64,000 bases of DNA. Origin: CAZKRL01 sp964555295 (GTDB lineage Bacteria > Bacteroidota > Bacteroidia > Flavobacteriales_D > Sanyastnellaceae). Location: contig CAZKRL010000007.1 of NCBI GenBank assembly GCA_964555295.1, forward strand, positions 1 to 64,000, in the 5' to 3' direction. The notes beneath the pieces are model-generated. The model did no database searches. It was not told the DNA's origin and worked only from the letters and a program-made list of their open reading frames with translations. The position numbers and the translations under genes were made by a program. Shown here in pieces: positions 48,450-57,605 of the stretch. Numbering within the stretch: the first letter of the stretch is position 1; every line of letters begins with the position of its first letter.

Positions 48450-49604
48450 TTACTTTCCACCCAACTTTTCCGCAAAACCAGCAATAATCTCGTCATAGTT
48501 GTCGCGATGCACAACCGTCAACTCATGCTCTCCATATATCTTGGTGAAGCTCTTGGTCAGACGCACTTTCTTTCCCGGATTCCATTTGATTTCGATAGGA
48601 TAAAGCTTGCGGTCCTTTTCCAAAACCAAATCAATTTCGCGCTGATCCACATTGCGCCAGAAATAAAAACGCGCAAAGCTTTGGGTGTTTTCATTCTGCT
48701 TGCGCAATTCATTGATTACGTAATTTTCGAATAAGGCGCCTGCATCGTTGCGAACTTCAATCGGACGAAAATCATTGATGAGCGCATTTCTGATTCCTAC
48801 GTCATTGAAATAGATCTTTTTCGACTTCCTCAATTCCGTGCGTTCATTTGTGTGATAAGCGGGTAGTTTATAAATAACGAATGCCTGTTCAAGCATGGCG
48901 ATATAACTATCTATGGTTTGATTATCAATTTTTAGGGTCTTCGACAATTCAAACGAACTCACTTCATTGCCCAACTGCCAGGCCAGAAGACGCAACAGAT
49001 CCAGCATCTTCTCCGGTTTCTTGATTCCTTTGAAAAGAAAGATGTCCTTGTACAGGTAACTGTCAGCCAGAAAACGCAGCAAGCGCTCTGCCTCCTGAGG
49101 ATGCGTGACCACATCGGGATAATATCCATACAACAAACGATGCGGTAGCTCACGCAGTTCATCCACCAGACTATTATGGCTTGCCATTTCCATAAATGAA
49201 AGCGGATAAAGATGATATTCATATTTCCTCCCCGTGAGGGGCTCATTGAGTGAATTGCGCAGTTCAAAGGCACTTGACCCACTTGCAATCACTTGAACAT
49301 CTTTTACATAATCGGCAAACAACTTCAGCAAAGAACCGATGTGATCAATCTTCTGTGCCTCATCAATCACCACGACTTTGTGATCACCCGCAATTTGTTT
49401 CAGGCGCGACACAGAGGTATTATCGAACATCTTACGTACATCAGCGTTTTCACCATCGAGCCAGAGTGTTTTCAGATTTTGGCAGGAGGGCAGCATGCGG
49501 ATGAGGGTGGTCTTACCCACTTGACGAGCTCCAAGAATGACCATGACTTTCCCCTTTTGAAAATCCTGATCCATGAATGTGGTGATATGTCGATGAATGG
49601 ACAT
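48450..49604 (-). CDS. AAA ATPase with DUF4143 domain (384 aa)
   Basis: Walker A VMVILGARQVGKTTLIRML and Walker B VVVIDEAQKIDHIGSLLKLF lie in the N-terminal half, with the sensor segment VIASGSSAFELRN. The C-terminal DUF4143 domain includes the wing-like KTLKIDNQTIDSYIAMLEQA and a nuclease-like fold segment (VDQREIDLVLEKDRKLYPIE followed by IKWNP). These proteins are widespread, often multi-copy, and of unclear function. A -7-like TATTTTTG lies at 49631-49638 just upstream. Confidence 0.9.
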   Translation of the reverse strand: MSIHRHITTFMDQDFQKGKVMVILGARQVGKTTLIRMLPSCQNLKTLWLDGENADVRKMFDNTSVSRLKQIAGDHKVVVIDEAQKIDHIGSLLKLFADYVKDVQVIASGSSAFELRNSLNEPLTGRKYEYHLYPLSFMEMASHNSLVDELRELPHRLLYGYYPDVVTHPQEAERLLRFLADSYLYKDIFLFKGIKKPEKMLDLLRLLAWQLGNEVSSFELSKTLKIDNQTIDSYIAMLEQAFVIYKLPAYHTNERTELRKSKKIYFNDVGIRNALINDFRPIEVRNDAGALFENYVINELRKQNENTQSFARFYFWRNVDQREIDLVLEKDRKLYPIEIKWNPGKKVRLTKSFTKIYGEHELTVVHRDNYDEIIAGFAEKLGGK

Positions 49605-49949
49605 TTGCCTATTTTTTTGGGATTTAATCGCAAAAATAGTACTAATTTTGGGAATACACTCATAAAATATTGGTTTTTACTGATCATGATGGCGCATATG
49701 ATTTGATAATGACTCAGATCACTGAAGTTTATACATCCTGATTCAGATCTGACAGAGAGTTAATTTCCTGAATGATGCGCTTACATAAGGGCCACCACGA
49801 CACCGCAAAGGCCGCAACGTTGATCAAGCGTATTCATCACCTTGGTTGACTGAAAAATAGATACTTCGTGATAGCGCAACAACTAAAAATGCCCCCGCGT
49901 CGATGTAAATCGGTTCGTGACTCATTAGGGGTTAATGTTGCCACAAATC
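49605..49949. other. Intergenic between crtY-blh and the DUF4143 gene
   Basis: About 345 bases. TATTTTTG (minus strand, 49631-49638) fits the -7 consensus for the DUF4143 gene although no TTG is well placed. Nothing else was recognised; no terminator for crtY-blh is evident. Confidence 0.4.
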
Positions 49950-51941
49950 TCACTGCACATCATCAGCATACATCCGATGCATTGCTATAGCATGTGGCAA
50001 ACTCAGGCAAGCCAAGAAGATGAAAAAATTTCCTGATGCAGATTCCAATTCACCCAAACCTATTGAAGAACGCGCGAAAACGAACAAACCAAGTAATAGC
50101 CAAGCGCCAATATGGAACGGGAGTGCATGAAGCCATAATTGTTTGTGCGACAATCCAATATGATTTTTAATATGTCTCCAACCGGTTATACTGTGTTGAC
50201 CGATAAAATAAATTCCAAATGCATACATCAATGGAATCTTATGACTGATGAACAACCATATCACAGTGCAAATCCCAGCGACATTCTTCTGAATTGAAAA
50301 ATAGAATATCCATGGTAATATGGCCCAAAAAGGAAGTTCAAATGGAACATCAAAGTTACTCATGGTCTCTATAACTTGATTGGTTTCACCGACATGTGTA
50401 CAAAGTATATAGATTAATACAGACGAGCCCCATAAAAATGAGAGCAGCGAGTTCATATTCCATGCTTTACCATCGGCCTGACCGAAATGCCATGAGGAGT
50501 ATGAAAGAAATATGAGCAATGATACATTGGGAATAAAAACCCATAACATCAGCATGAATAATGCAATAGACAAATACTTTATAATGAACCCAGGCATTTT
50601 GGAAGCATTCCAACTTCTGGTTTCTAATAGGTGATCAAGAGCACCGTGCGGAATGCCTACGGTTATTAGTCCTATCGCAAAAAGAGAGGATGATAATAAT
50701 TGTATCAATGGGGATTTATGAGGTATTACCGCAATCAATGTTGTGAATAAAATCAACATCAATGATGTAAAGTAAGATAGTCGCTTGAACCTTCTCCAAA
50801 GGGACTGAAGAAAGGGTAATAAGGGAAGTCTGGAGAAAATGGCAAACTCACTTTCAATGTTGGACCGTTCATCCAGAAAGGTTAAAATGGTCTCGATAGA
50901 ATTGTGCCGAAATAAAGCTTCAAATATAGGCTTACCCTTCTCTGGCTCCCGCTCAAGTATATCAAGGAGAAGACTATCATAAAATGGAAATCGACCTTTA
51001 CGAGATTCTGCGTGGCTTCGGTTATTGATATATGGTGCATTCTCTGATGTCAGATGGGCCGCAATTTCCTCGGCATGATCAAACATTCTTTTGAAAGCGT
51101 ATCCCGTACTGGGTTTAACTGCGTAGTTTCTGCTACCGAGTTGAACCACTCCCGGAGGTTTGACGTCAAGGATAGGATGTGTGCACATAGGAATACAACC
51201 TCGTTCTTCGTTTAGCTTGATGAAATCACCGAAGTGAATTTGTATGTATTTCCGAAGTATTGTTTCAGCCTCTGCAGTCTGGAGTATAGAAGACCCGAAC
51301 CGTGTGAGTTCAATTAGTGCACTACCATCTGCAAAGGGTAATACATACATGAACTGCGTGCTACCCTGTTGCTCTACATTAAAATCCATAAATCGGAATG
51401 CAGTGGTATCTCGATACTGGTTCAGAAGTTCGACCCGCCATCCAATAAAACTTTGATGGATAAGTGTGCCCATAGAATCGCTGGCATCAAAAGTTGGCGT
51501 TCTTGAATCGAAAATCAACTTACCTTGAAACACCACCTCATAGCAACTCACCTCAAAGTAATTATCACTTTGGTGAACATCCCTTACGGTAGCTATGTAA
51601 CGCTTCCAGCCATAGTGTTGTTCTAATATCTCAATCTGTTTGTATAAATCTATGCTTGAAACATGATGGTAACGTAATGATTGAAGAGCACTCCTTTGAT
51701 TATTAGGTAGAATTACCTCTGACCAAGTTTGTGAAATGACATCCTTGAGATCGGTCTCGATAGAGTCATAACGAGACGACCAAAAGCAAAAGGTTTTGTC
51801 CTGACTTACCTTTTGCTCCTTCTCGATGATTAGCACGGATTTTCCATGCAGAGCATTTCGACGATGCAAACTTAATAAAAGCAAACTCGCCGATGCTCCA
51901 CATCCACAAAAGATATAATCAAATAATCGAGAACTATTCAT
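49950..51941 (-). CDS. crtY-blh: Fused lycopene beta-cyclase (CrtY) - beta-carotene 15,15'-dioxygenase (Blh), 663 aa
   Basis: Residues 1 to about 385 form a CrtY-type flavoprotein: dinucleotide loop FDYIFCGCGASASLL, TFCFWSS near 50, HQSFIGWRVEL (162-172), FMDFNV with FMYVLPFADGSALIELT (197-213) and VKPSTGYAF (275-283). Residues about 390-663 are a membrane-embedded Brp/Blh protein with its conserved histidines: PHGALDH (H432, H437), SSWHFGQ (H485), GQHSITGWRH (H583, H590) and LPHAIAMH (H650, H655). One polypeptide would convert lycopene to beta-carotene and split it to two retinals. It lies 256 bases downstream of the opsin on the same strand, separated by a terminator. Confidence 0.93.
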   Translation of the reverse strand: MNSSRLFDYIFCGCGASASLLLLSLHRRNALHGKSVLIIEKEQKVSQDKTFCFWSSRYDSIETDLKDVISQTWSEVILPNNQRSALQSLRYHHVSSIDLYKQIEILEQHYGWKRYIATVRDVHQSDNYFEVSCYEVVFQGKLIFDSRTPTFDASDSMGTLIHQSFIGWRVELLNQYRDTTAFRFMDFNVEQQGSTQFMYVLPFADGSALIELTRFGSSILQTAEAETILRKYIQIHFGDFIKLNEERGCIPMCTHPILDVKPPGVVQLGSRNYAVKPSTGYAFKRMFDHAEEIAAHLTSENAPYINNRSHAESRKGRFPFYDSLLLDILEREPEKGKPIFEALFRHNSIETILTFLDERSNIESEFAIFSRLPLLPFLQSLWRRFKRLSYFTSLMLILFTTLIAVIPHKSPLIQLLSSSLFAIGLITVGIPHGALDHLLETRSWNASKMPGFIIKYLSIALFMLMLWVFIPNVSLLIFLSYSSWHFGQADGKAWNMNSLLSFLWGSSVLIYILCTHVGETNQVIETMSNFDVPFELPFWAILPWIFYFSIQKNVAGICTVIWLFISHKIPLMYAFGIYFIGQHSITGWRHIKNHIGLSHKQLWLHALPFHIGAWLLLGLFVFARSSIGLGELESASGNFFIFLACLSLPHAIAMHRMYADDVQ

Positions 51942-52132
51942 GAGCTAATTCGAGAGTATAATACTTGAATATCTCCACTACCAATCTGTACTTAGTTCAC
52001 TATTGGCTGGGATTAGAAATTGACATCTCCAGTTTTTCATTTTTGAATAGATTGAGGTTTCCTTTTGAAAAATCTCGCTTATATGTGCATTTGCGAAAGC
52101 ATTATGCATGTAATAGTTGGGCGATAAATCAA

Positions 52133-52172
52133 AATAAAAAGGGAGGATTCAATTGAGCTCGAATCCTCCCTT
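52133..52172 (-). terminator. Rho-independent terminator after the opsin gene
   Basis: GGGAGGATTC (52141-52150) pairs perfectly with GAATCCTCCC (52161-52170), extended by AA/TT, with a 10-base loop and TTTTTATTTTG following on the minus strand. It stands between the opsin and crtY-blh, so the latter needs read-through or its own promoter. Confidence 0.9.
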
Positions 52173-52197
52173 CTATAGATTGCTATGAGGAAATGTT

Positions 52198-52917
52198 TTA
52201 GTCTTGCGCGTTGCGAGACAGACCATAAATTACCAATCCGAAACCGATTTTATTGATTGCATCAGCAATATTGTAAACTATGTCCATAGAATGTGCAGCA
52301 GCTGCAGGATCTGAAACTAATTGCATTCCAAACAATCCTCCAGGAGTGCCAAGGATATAACCTAAAGGGTATATGGCCCACCCTACCAATACAAACCATG
52401 CGAGCACCCTTGTTGCACGTGCCACTTGCGCGCCAGCATTTTGAGCGAGGGCGGCAACTTCTCCAAACCAGATGAGGTAAACTATATAGAAATATGCTGC
52501 ACCTGAGAGCACACCCCACATTACGCTATTGTCTCTATCGATGGTCTCTCCGAAATAACCAGTAACCAACATCACCAGTGAAGCGAATATGAGCTTCCAC
52601 AAAAGTGACATTTTCGCACCTGCCTTTTTTGTAATCAAGTAAAACTCAACACACATCAAAGGCACAGTCAAAATCCAGTCTACATAACGGAAGAATGTAG
52701 GTGAATCACCCGTTTCCAAATTGTAGCCACGCATATAGTAGTAATGCACCGCTGCAATAAATGTGATAAGACCTGAAACCAGAACTGAAGTTCTCCACTT
52801 CGCAGAAGTGTTACTCAGTTCAAAAAAGAAAAATACTGATGCGGCCATCATGGCCATTGTACCGATGAAAAAGGTGAATGCAACGTAATTGTCGCTAGCA
52901 ATTTTTAAGTGCTCCAT
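52198..52917 (-). CDS. Proteorhodopsin-type proton pump (239 aa)
   Basis: Seven hydrophobic helices with the helix C segment FRYVDWILTVPLMCVEFYLI. With constant offset 17 to green proteorhodopsin, D80 is the proton acceptor (D97), T84 is T101, E91 the donor (E108) and H58 is H75. K223 in NKIGFGL is the retinal Schiff-base lysine. The triad D-T-E means an outward proton pump. M88 occupies the colour-tuning position 105, the Met type linked to green absorption in Bacteroidota. G135 (MWGVLSG) lies where bacteriorhodopsin has W138 and proteorhodopsin F152, the fenestration position of antenna-carrying rhodopsins. Retinal supply is encoded next door. Confidence 0.96.
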   Translation of the reverse strand: MEHLKIASDNYVAFTFFIGTMAMMAASVFFFFELSNTSAKWRTSVLVSGLITFIAAVHYYYMRGYNLETGDSPTFFRYVDWILTVPLMCVEFYLITKKAGAKMSLLWKLIFASLVMLVTGYFGETIDRDNSVMWGVLSGAAYFYIVYLIWFGEVAALAQNAGAQVARATRVLAWFVLVGWAIYPLGYILGTPGGLFGMQLVSDPAAAAHSMDIVYNIADAINKIGFGLVIYGLSRNAQD

Positions 52918-53025
52918 TGGGTTATTTGTATTAATTTGTCCTACTCTTAAGGCTTTTCGGTTACTCCAAGTTTGTTTTGGTTTCTATCTCCACAACTGAA
53001 TAACACGAGACTCACAAAAAAGTTT

Positions 53026-53053
53026 AAAAAATACAACTCTCAGTTAAGCCCAA
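53026..53053 (-). promoter_or_regulatory. Candidate opsin promoter
   Basis: On the minus strand TTG (53051-53053), 17 bases, then TATTTTTT (53026-53033), one mismatch from TAnnTTTG. It would give a 5' leader of roughly 100 bases before the opsin ATG. Confidence 0.4.
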
Positions 53054-53160
53054 GGGTATGATGAACAAGGCTAAACCTTGTAAAAACTGAGGAAAACCAA
53101 CAATAGCGTCCACCATCAGATAACTGATTACAACGAACAAGTAAAACTTGATTTACGTAA

Positions 53161-54273
53161 TTATTCCTCATTTCGCTCCCGCGAGTTCATCACCTTGGTT
53201 TGGTGACGAATGGATTCCTTGTGAATCTGATCGAGGTATTTCGAAATGAATTCTTCGGTGAGTCCCACTTTATCGGCAAGAAGTCCGCGCGTGGCAAGGA
53301 TTTCCTTCCAGCGCTCAAGTTGAAGGATATTGACACCATGGGTTTTTTTATACTCGCCCAACTCTGCTGCGATGCGCATGCGTTTGCCGAGAAGGTGAAT
53401 AATTTCTTCATCCACTTTATCGATGCGAGATCTCAAGGAGACTAGCCCGGAAACAAAAATTTCGTCGGCACTACTGTTGTTACGAATCTCCAGATTTGAT
53501 AGCAATGCGTTTATGTCGTGCAATGTGAATTGTTGCGATTTGTCGCTGAGTGCGTGCTCCGGGTTGGGATGCACTTCAATCATTAAACCCTCCATTCCCA
53601 GATCCATTGCCTTTTGTGACAGCGCTGGAATTAAGGACACCTCACCGGCGATGTGACTAGGGTCGCAAAGCATTGGGATTTCAGGCATGCGCGTGCGGAA
53701 AGCGATGGGTATTTCCCACATGGGTTTGTAACGGTAAATGCTATCGCCATAATGAGAAAATCCGCGGTGAATGACTGCGATTTGTTCAATGCCGGCCTTC
53801 ATGATTCTTTCCACGGCGCCAAGCCATAATGCAAGGTCGGGCACCATTGGATTTTTGATGAACACGGGCACATTGACACCCCGTAATGCATCGGCAATTT
53901 CCTGCACCGAAAATGGATTTACAGTTGTTCGTGCGCCGAGCCATAGCGCGTCGAAACCGTGTCTGAGGCACACCTCAACATGCGCGGCACGAGCCACCTC
54001 AGTAATGATGCGCAGACCGGTTTGTTCTCTGGCCTCTACCATCCACTCAAGACCGATTTCGCCCACACCTTCAAAGGAATCAGGTCGTGTTCGCGGCTTC
54101 CAAATTCCCCCGCGCAGGTATTGGATGCCGGGCAACTGGCTCACTTCACTGGCTGCCTGCAAGATCTGTTCACGCGATTCAACACCGCACGGTCCACTGA
54201 TGAGAAAAGGACGGTGACCGTCTTTGCTGGGGATTTTGGGCAAGTCGGCGCTGGTCTTTGAGTTTTTATTCAC
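53161..54273 (-). CDS. Bifunctional DAHP synthase - chorismate mutase (370 aa)
   Basis: Residues about 20-265 are a type I-beta DAHP synthase: FLISGPCGVESREQILQAAS, YLRGGIWKPRTRPDSFEG, IPMLCDPSHIAGE. Residues about 280-365 are an AroQ-type chorismate mutase: LRSRIDKVDEEIIHLLGKRM with GEYKKTHGVNILQLERW. It makes the first shikimate-pathway intermediate and also catalyses chorismate to prephenate, linking both ends of Phe/Tyr synthesis and allowing feedback. This synthase-first fusion is characteristic of Bacteroidota. The best start is a GTG at 54273. Confidence 0.93.
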   Translation of the reverse strand: MNKNSKTSADLPKIPSKDGHRPFLISGPCGVESREQILQAASEVSQLPGIQYLRGGIWKPRTRPDSFEGVGEIGLEWMVEAREQTGLRIITEVARAAHVEVCLRHGFDALWLGARTTVNPFSVQEIADALRGVNVPVFIKNPMVPDLALWLGAVERIMKAGIEQIAVIHRGFSHYGDSIYRYKPMWEIPIAFRTRMPEIPMLCDPSHIAGEVSLIPALSQKAMDLGMEGLMIEVHPNPEHALSDKSQQFTLHDINALLSNLEIRNNSSADEIFVSGLVSLRSRIDKVDEEIIHLLGKRMRIAAELGEYKKTHGVNILQLERWKEILATRGLLADKVGLTEEFISKYLDQIHKESIRHQTKVMNSRERNEE

Positions 54274-54401
54274 ACAGCGAAAGTACTTACTGCAAGATTA
54301 GACAAGGGAAAACACTTGAGGATTGAAGGATGATATTCAACAACTAAATCAAGATGAAATGATGTGCCGTTGATTCCGCGGGCAAATGCAAGAATAGCAG
54401 T

Positions 54402-55598
54402 CTAATTGTTGGCAACGGTGCGCTTTTCCAATCGCCTTTTAAGTTCAGTCCTTATTAGACTTAATTCCCGTCCGGCCTGCCCTTTCACCGATGTGTTCTC
54501 TCTAGCACGACGGATCAGGTAAGGCATCACATCCCTCAGTGGGCCGTATGGCATGTATTTGCAAACCTGAAAACCCGATGCGGCCAGGTTGAAACTGATG
54601 TGATCACTCATACCAAATAACTGAGCAAAACTCACCCGCGGATCAGATGGCAAAATGCCTCGCGCAATCATCTCCTCAGCAATCATCAAACTGCTTCGCT
54701 CATTGTGAGTGCCCGCGCAAAAATGAATCTTGTTGATATGATCAAGACAATATAACGCCGCCGCATCATAATCACGGTCACTCGATGCCTTGTCAGGTTG
54801 AATAGGATCGGTATACCCCAGCGACGATGCTCTTTCACGCTCCTTCTCCATATAAGCACCACGCACAAGTTTTACCCCAAGAATATAATTTCCTGAAATG
54901 GCTCTGGCATGCGAATCTTTGAGAAACGCAAGGCGGTCATGACGATACAATTGAATTGTATTATATACAATGGCCTGTGTTGCATTGAATTTCGACATCA
55001 TCTCATCGGCGAGTTCATCAATCGCGTTTTGAATCCAGCTGTCTTCGGCATCCACAAAAATACGCTGATGCCTTTGAGCAGCAGCCTCACAAATCTTCTC
55101 TACCCGCTTCTTACCGCGATTCCAGATTTCCAGTTCCTCACCTGAAAGATTACCTTCCGATTTTTTCTCAAGAATGGAAAAGGGAATAATTCCAGTGACT
55201 TTGAAAACACAAAACGGGAAATGTGATTTGCCCGATGATGCTTGAATTGTGCGAATGATCTCAGCACAAGTGGCATCCAGATCTTCTTCACTCTCTCGGC
55301 CCTCAACGGAATAATCAAGGATAGATCCAATGCCTGATCGGCTCAATTTTTCAGCTGCCGCAAGGCACTCATCAATATTCTCACCTCCACAAAAGTGCTG
55401 GAAAATATTGCCCTTCACTGCCCATCCGATAGGAAAACGAATGGCCAATGCCAAATTCGTTAGTGAGCTTCCGAGTGCCACAACCCTGGGGTGAGAAATC
55501 ACGCTGAACATCCAGTGTGCCTTGCGTAATTCTTTTGCGTTTCTGTGTCGGAAAGCAACCTCCGTATCGTCGAACGAAAGTTTTTTAGGGTCATTCAT
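54402..55598 (-). CDS. Proline dehydrogenase (monofunctional PRODH), about 398 aa
   Basis: The ATG at 55598 gives MNDPKKLSFDDTEVAFRHRN, matching the usual Bacteroidota N-terminus; another ATG five codons upstream is possible. FAD-barrel features include ILGVKLVRGAYMEKERERAS, FCAGTHNERSSLMIAEEM, and FAQLFGMSDHISFNLA with KYMPYGPLRDVMPYLIRRAR near the C-terminus. It oxidises proline to pyrroline-5-carboxylate, passing electrons to quinone. It is divergent from the M20 peptidase gene, whose start lies 71 bases away. Confidence 0.92.
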   Translation of the reverse strand: MNDPKKLSFDDTEVAFRHRNAKELRKAHWMFSVISHPRVVALGSSLTNLALAIRFPIGWAVKGNIFQHFCGGENIDECLAAAEKLSRSGIGSILDYSVEGRESEEDLDATCAEIIRTIQASSGKSHFPFCVFKVTGIIPFSILEKKSEGNLSGEELEIWNRGKKRVEKICEAAAQRHQRIFVDAEDSWIQNAIDELADEMMSKFNATQAIVYNTIQLYRHDRLAFLKDSHARAISGNYILGVKLVRGAYMEKERERASSLGYTDPIQPDKASSDRDYDAAALYCLDHINKIHFCAGTHNERSSLMIAEEMIARGILPSDPRVSFAQLFGMSDHISFNLAASGFQVCKYMPYGPLRDVMPYLIRRARENTSVKGQAGRELSLIRTELKRRLEKRTVANN

Positions 55599-55669
55599 CG
55601 GTGCGAATTTCATCCATGATAACAGCAAATGCCAAATTCGGTTTGGACTACTTTCGCGAAAAAAAAGAA

Positions 55670-57058
55670 ATGGATAAAGTCAAAGCATATATCGATGCGA
55701 ACAAAGAGCGCTTTTTAAACGAATTGTTTGACCTGCTCAGAATACCCAGTGTAAGCGCAGATCCAGCATACAAAGCCGATGTGAGCCGCTGTGCTGAAGT
55801 GGTTGCAACCCATCTCCGCAATGCAGGTGCAGATGGCGTTGAGATTTGTCAAACGCCCGGACATCCGATAGTGTATGGTGAAAAAATGATCGATCCGTCA
55901 TTGCCTACGGTTCTCGTTTACGGTCACTACGATGTTCAACCCGCAGATCCGTTTGAATTATGGACCACGCCACCCTTTGAGCCCGTCATTCGCAAAACAG
56001 AAATTCATCCTGACGGTGCCATTTTTGCCCGCGGTTCTTGTGATGATAAGGGCCAGATGTTCTCGCACGTGAAGGCATTCGAAGCCATGGCAGCCACCGG
56101 CAACCTGCACTGTAATGTAAAATTCATGATCGAGGGCGAAGAGGAATGCGGCAGCAACAATCTCGGGCCATTCGTGCGTGCCAATAAGGATCGTTTGAAA
56201 TGCGATGTTATACTCATCAGCGACACCTCCATCATTGCCAATGATACTCCTTCTATTGATTGCGGACTGCGTGGCTTGAGCTACCTTGAGGTGGAGGTAA
56301 CCGGCGCGAACCGAGATCTACACAGCGGTGTGTATGGTGGTGCGGTGTGTAATCCCATCAATGTGCTTGCGAAAATGATCGCCTCTCTTCATGATGAAAA
56401 CAATCATATTACCATCCCCGGATTTTATGACAAGGTTCAAGAGCTTACTGCAGCAGAGCGTGGCGACTTGAACAGCGCACCCTTTGATGAGGGCGCGTAT
56501 CGCAAAGACCTGGATATTGATGCGGTGTATGGTGAAAAGGGATACACTACCATTGAGCGTACCGGTATCCGACCCACCCTTGACTGCAATGGTATCTGGG
56601 GCGGATATATAGGGGAAGGTGCAAAGACTGTGCTTCCTTCAAAGGCCTTCGCGAAAATCTCAATGCGCCTTGTCCCCTATCAAGTAAGTGACGAAATAAC
56701 CGAGCTCTTTTCTGCACATTTCAAAAGCATAGCCCCACAAGGTGTGCGCGTTGACGTAAGACCTCATCACGGCGGTGAACCCGTGGTAACGCCAACGGAT
56801 TCTGCGGCCTTCAGAGCCGCTGGAAGAGCTATGCAACAGACCTATGGTAAGAAACCAATACCAACGCGCGGCGGAGGTTCTATCCCCATCGTGGCGTTGT
56901 TCGAAAAAGAGCTCGGAGTGAAAACCGTGTTGATGGGCTTTGGTCTTGACAGTGATGCATTGCATTCACCCAATGAGCACTATGGTGTTTTCAATTACTA
57001 TCGCGGCATTGAGACCATTCCATACTTCCATCAATACTTCGCAGAAGAACAGCGCTGA
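55670..57058 (+). CDS. M20 family dipeptidase (462 aa)
   Basis: The ATG at 55670 yields MDKVKAYIDANKERFLNELF, the standard start; longer frames would read through the divergent promoter. Metal-site motifs are visible: VLVYGHYDVQPADP (His and Asp), RGSCDDKGQMFSHVKA, MIEGEEECGSNNL (catalytic Glu pair) and SDALHSPNEHY near the C-terminus (His). The dimerisation domain starts near GLSYLEVEVTGANRDLHSGV. Cytosolic di- or tripeptide hydrolysis is the likely role. The LEA-type lipoprotein gene follows after 4 bases. Confidence 0.93.
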   Translation: MDKVKAYIDANKERFLNELFDLLRIPSVSADPAYKADVSRCAEVVATHLRNAGADGVEICQTPGHPIVYGEKMIDPSLPTVLVYGHYDVQPADPFELWTTPPFEPVIRKTEIHPDGAIFARGSCDDKGQMFSHVKAFEAMAATGNLHCNVKFMIEGEEECGSNNLGPFVRANKDRLKCDVILISDTSIIANDTPSIDCGLRGLSYLEVEVTGANRDLHSGVYGGAVCNPINVLAKMIASLHDENNHITIPGFYDKVQELTAAERGDLNSAPFDEGAYRKDLDIDAVYGEKGYTTIERTGIRPTLDCNGIWGGYIGEGAKTVLPSKAFAKISMRLVPYQVSDEITELFSAHFKSIAPQGVRVDVRPHHGGEPVVTPTDSAAFRAAGRAMQQTYGKKPIPTRGGGSIPIVALFEKELGVKTVLMGFGLDSDALHSPNEHYGVFNYYRGIETIPYFHQYFAEEQR

Positions 57059-57062
57059 AATA

Positions 57063-57527
57063 ATGAGCGCCCGGTTTTTTTGGGGAATATGCTTCCTCCT
57101 GCTCATGGGCTCCTGCAGGAATATTCAGGAGGTTACCGTAGAAGGAGTAAGAGACCTGAAACTTGGAGACATGTCGGGTAAAGAGGTTCACTGCACAATG
57201 GCCTTGCTGGTGAAGAACCCCAATGGTTTCGGCATCAAGCTCAAAGATTTGGACGCCGCCATCAAGCTTGAAGGAAAGGATATCGGCAAGATTGAGCTTG
57301 AACATGCTACCAAGTTGAAGCCGGGTGAAATCAGTCGCGTCCCATTGGAATTTACCATTTCATCTGACAGCTGGAAAACCCTTTTGGGGAGTGCCATGAA
57401 GCTCATATTCAAAGACAGTCTGAAAATGGGCGTTTCGGGATCGTTGAAAGCCAAGGCATTTATGGTGGAGAAGCGAATTGAATTCAACCAAGAACAGACC
57501 ATATCTAAGTCCGATTTAGGGCTTTGA
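57063..57527 (+). CDS. LEA14-like (LEA type 2) lipoprotein (154 aa)
   Basis: The ATG at 57063 gives a lipoprotein signal, MSARFFWGICFLLLMGSCRN, with lipobox MGSC. The body is a single LEA-2/WHy-like beta-sandwich (LVKNPNGFGIKLKDLDAAIK, then the VPLEFTIS segment). It follows the peptidase by 4 bases and is probably cotranscribed. Members are small periplasmic or outer-membrane-anchored proteins of unclear role. A longer frame starting inside the peptidase gene is an artefact. Confidence 0.8.
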   Translation: MSARFFWGICFLLLMGSCRNIQEVTVEGVRDLKLGDMSGKEVHCTMALLVKNPNGFGIKLKDLDAAIKLEGKDIGKIELEHATKLKPGEISRVPLEFTISSDSWKTLLGSAMKLIFKDSLKMGVSGSLKAKAFMVEKRIEFNQEQTISKSDLGL

Positions 57528-57536
57528 AATTTGTGT

Positions 57537-57566
57537 TTGGAAGGAAACAAGTTCTATCTATATTTG
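57537..57566 (+). promoter_or_regulatory. Promoter of rpmH
   Basis: TTG (57537-57539), 19 bases and TATATTTG (57559-57566), a full match to the Bacteroidota consensus, 40 bases before the rpmH ATG. Confidence 0.75.
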
Positions 57567-57605
57567 CACCCCGCCAAAAACGGGCTCATGTAAAATCTAT
57601 AGTTT

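Noticed and set aside
52198..52917. Sodium- or chloride-pumping rhodopsin
   Set aside because: The helix C triad is D80-T84-E91 (proton pump), not NDQ or NTQ.
56940..57527. 195-residue start for the LEA-type protein
   Set aside because: The longer start lies inside the M20 peptidase; the ATG at 57063 yields a clean lipoprotein signal.
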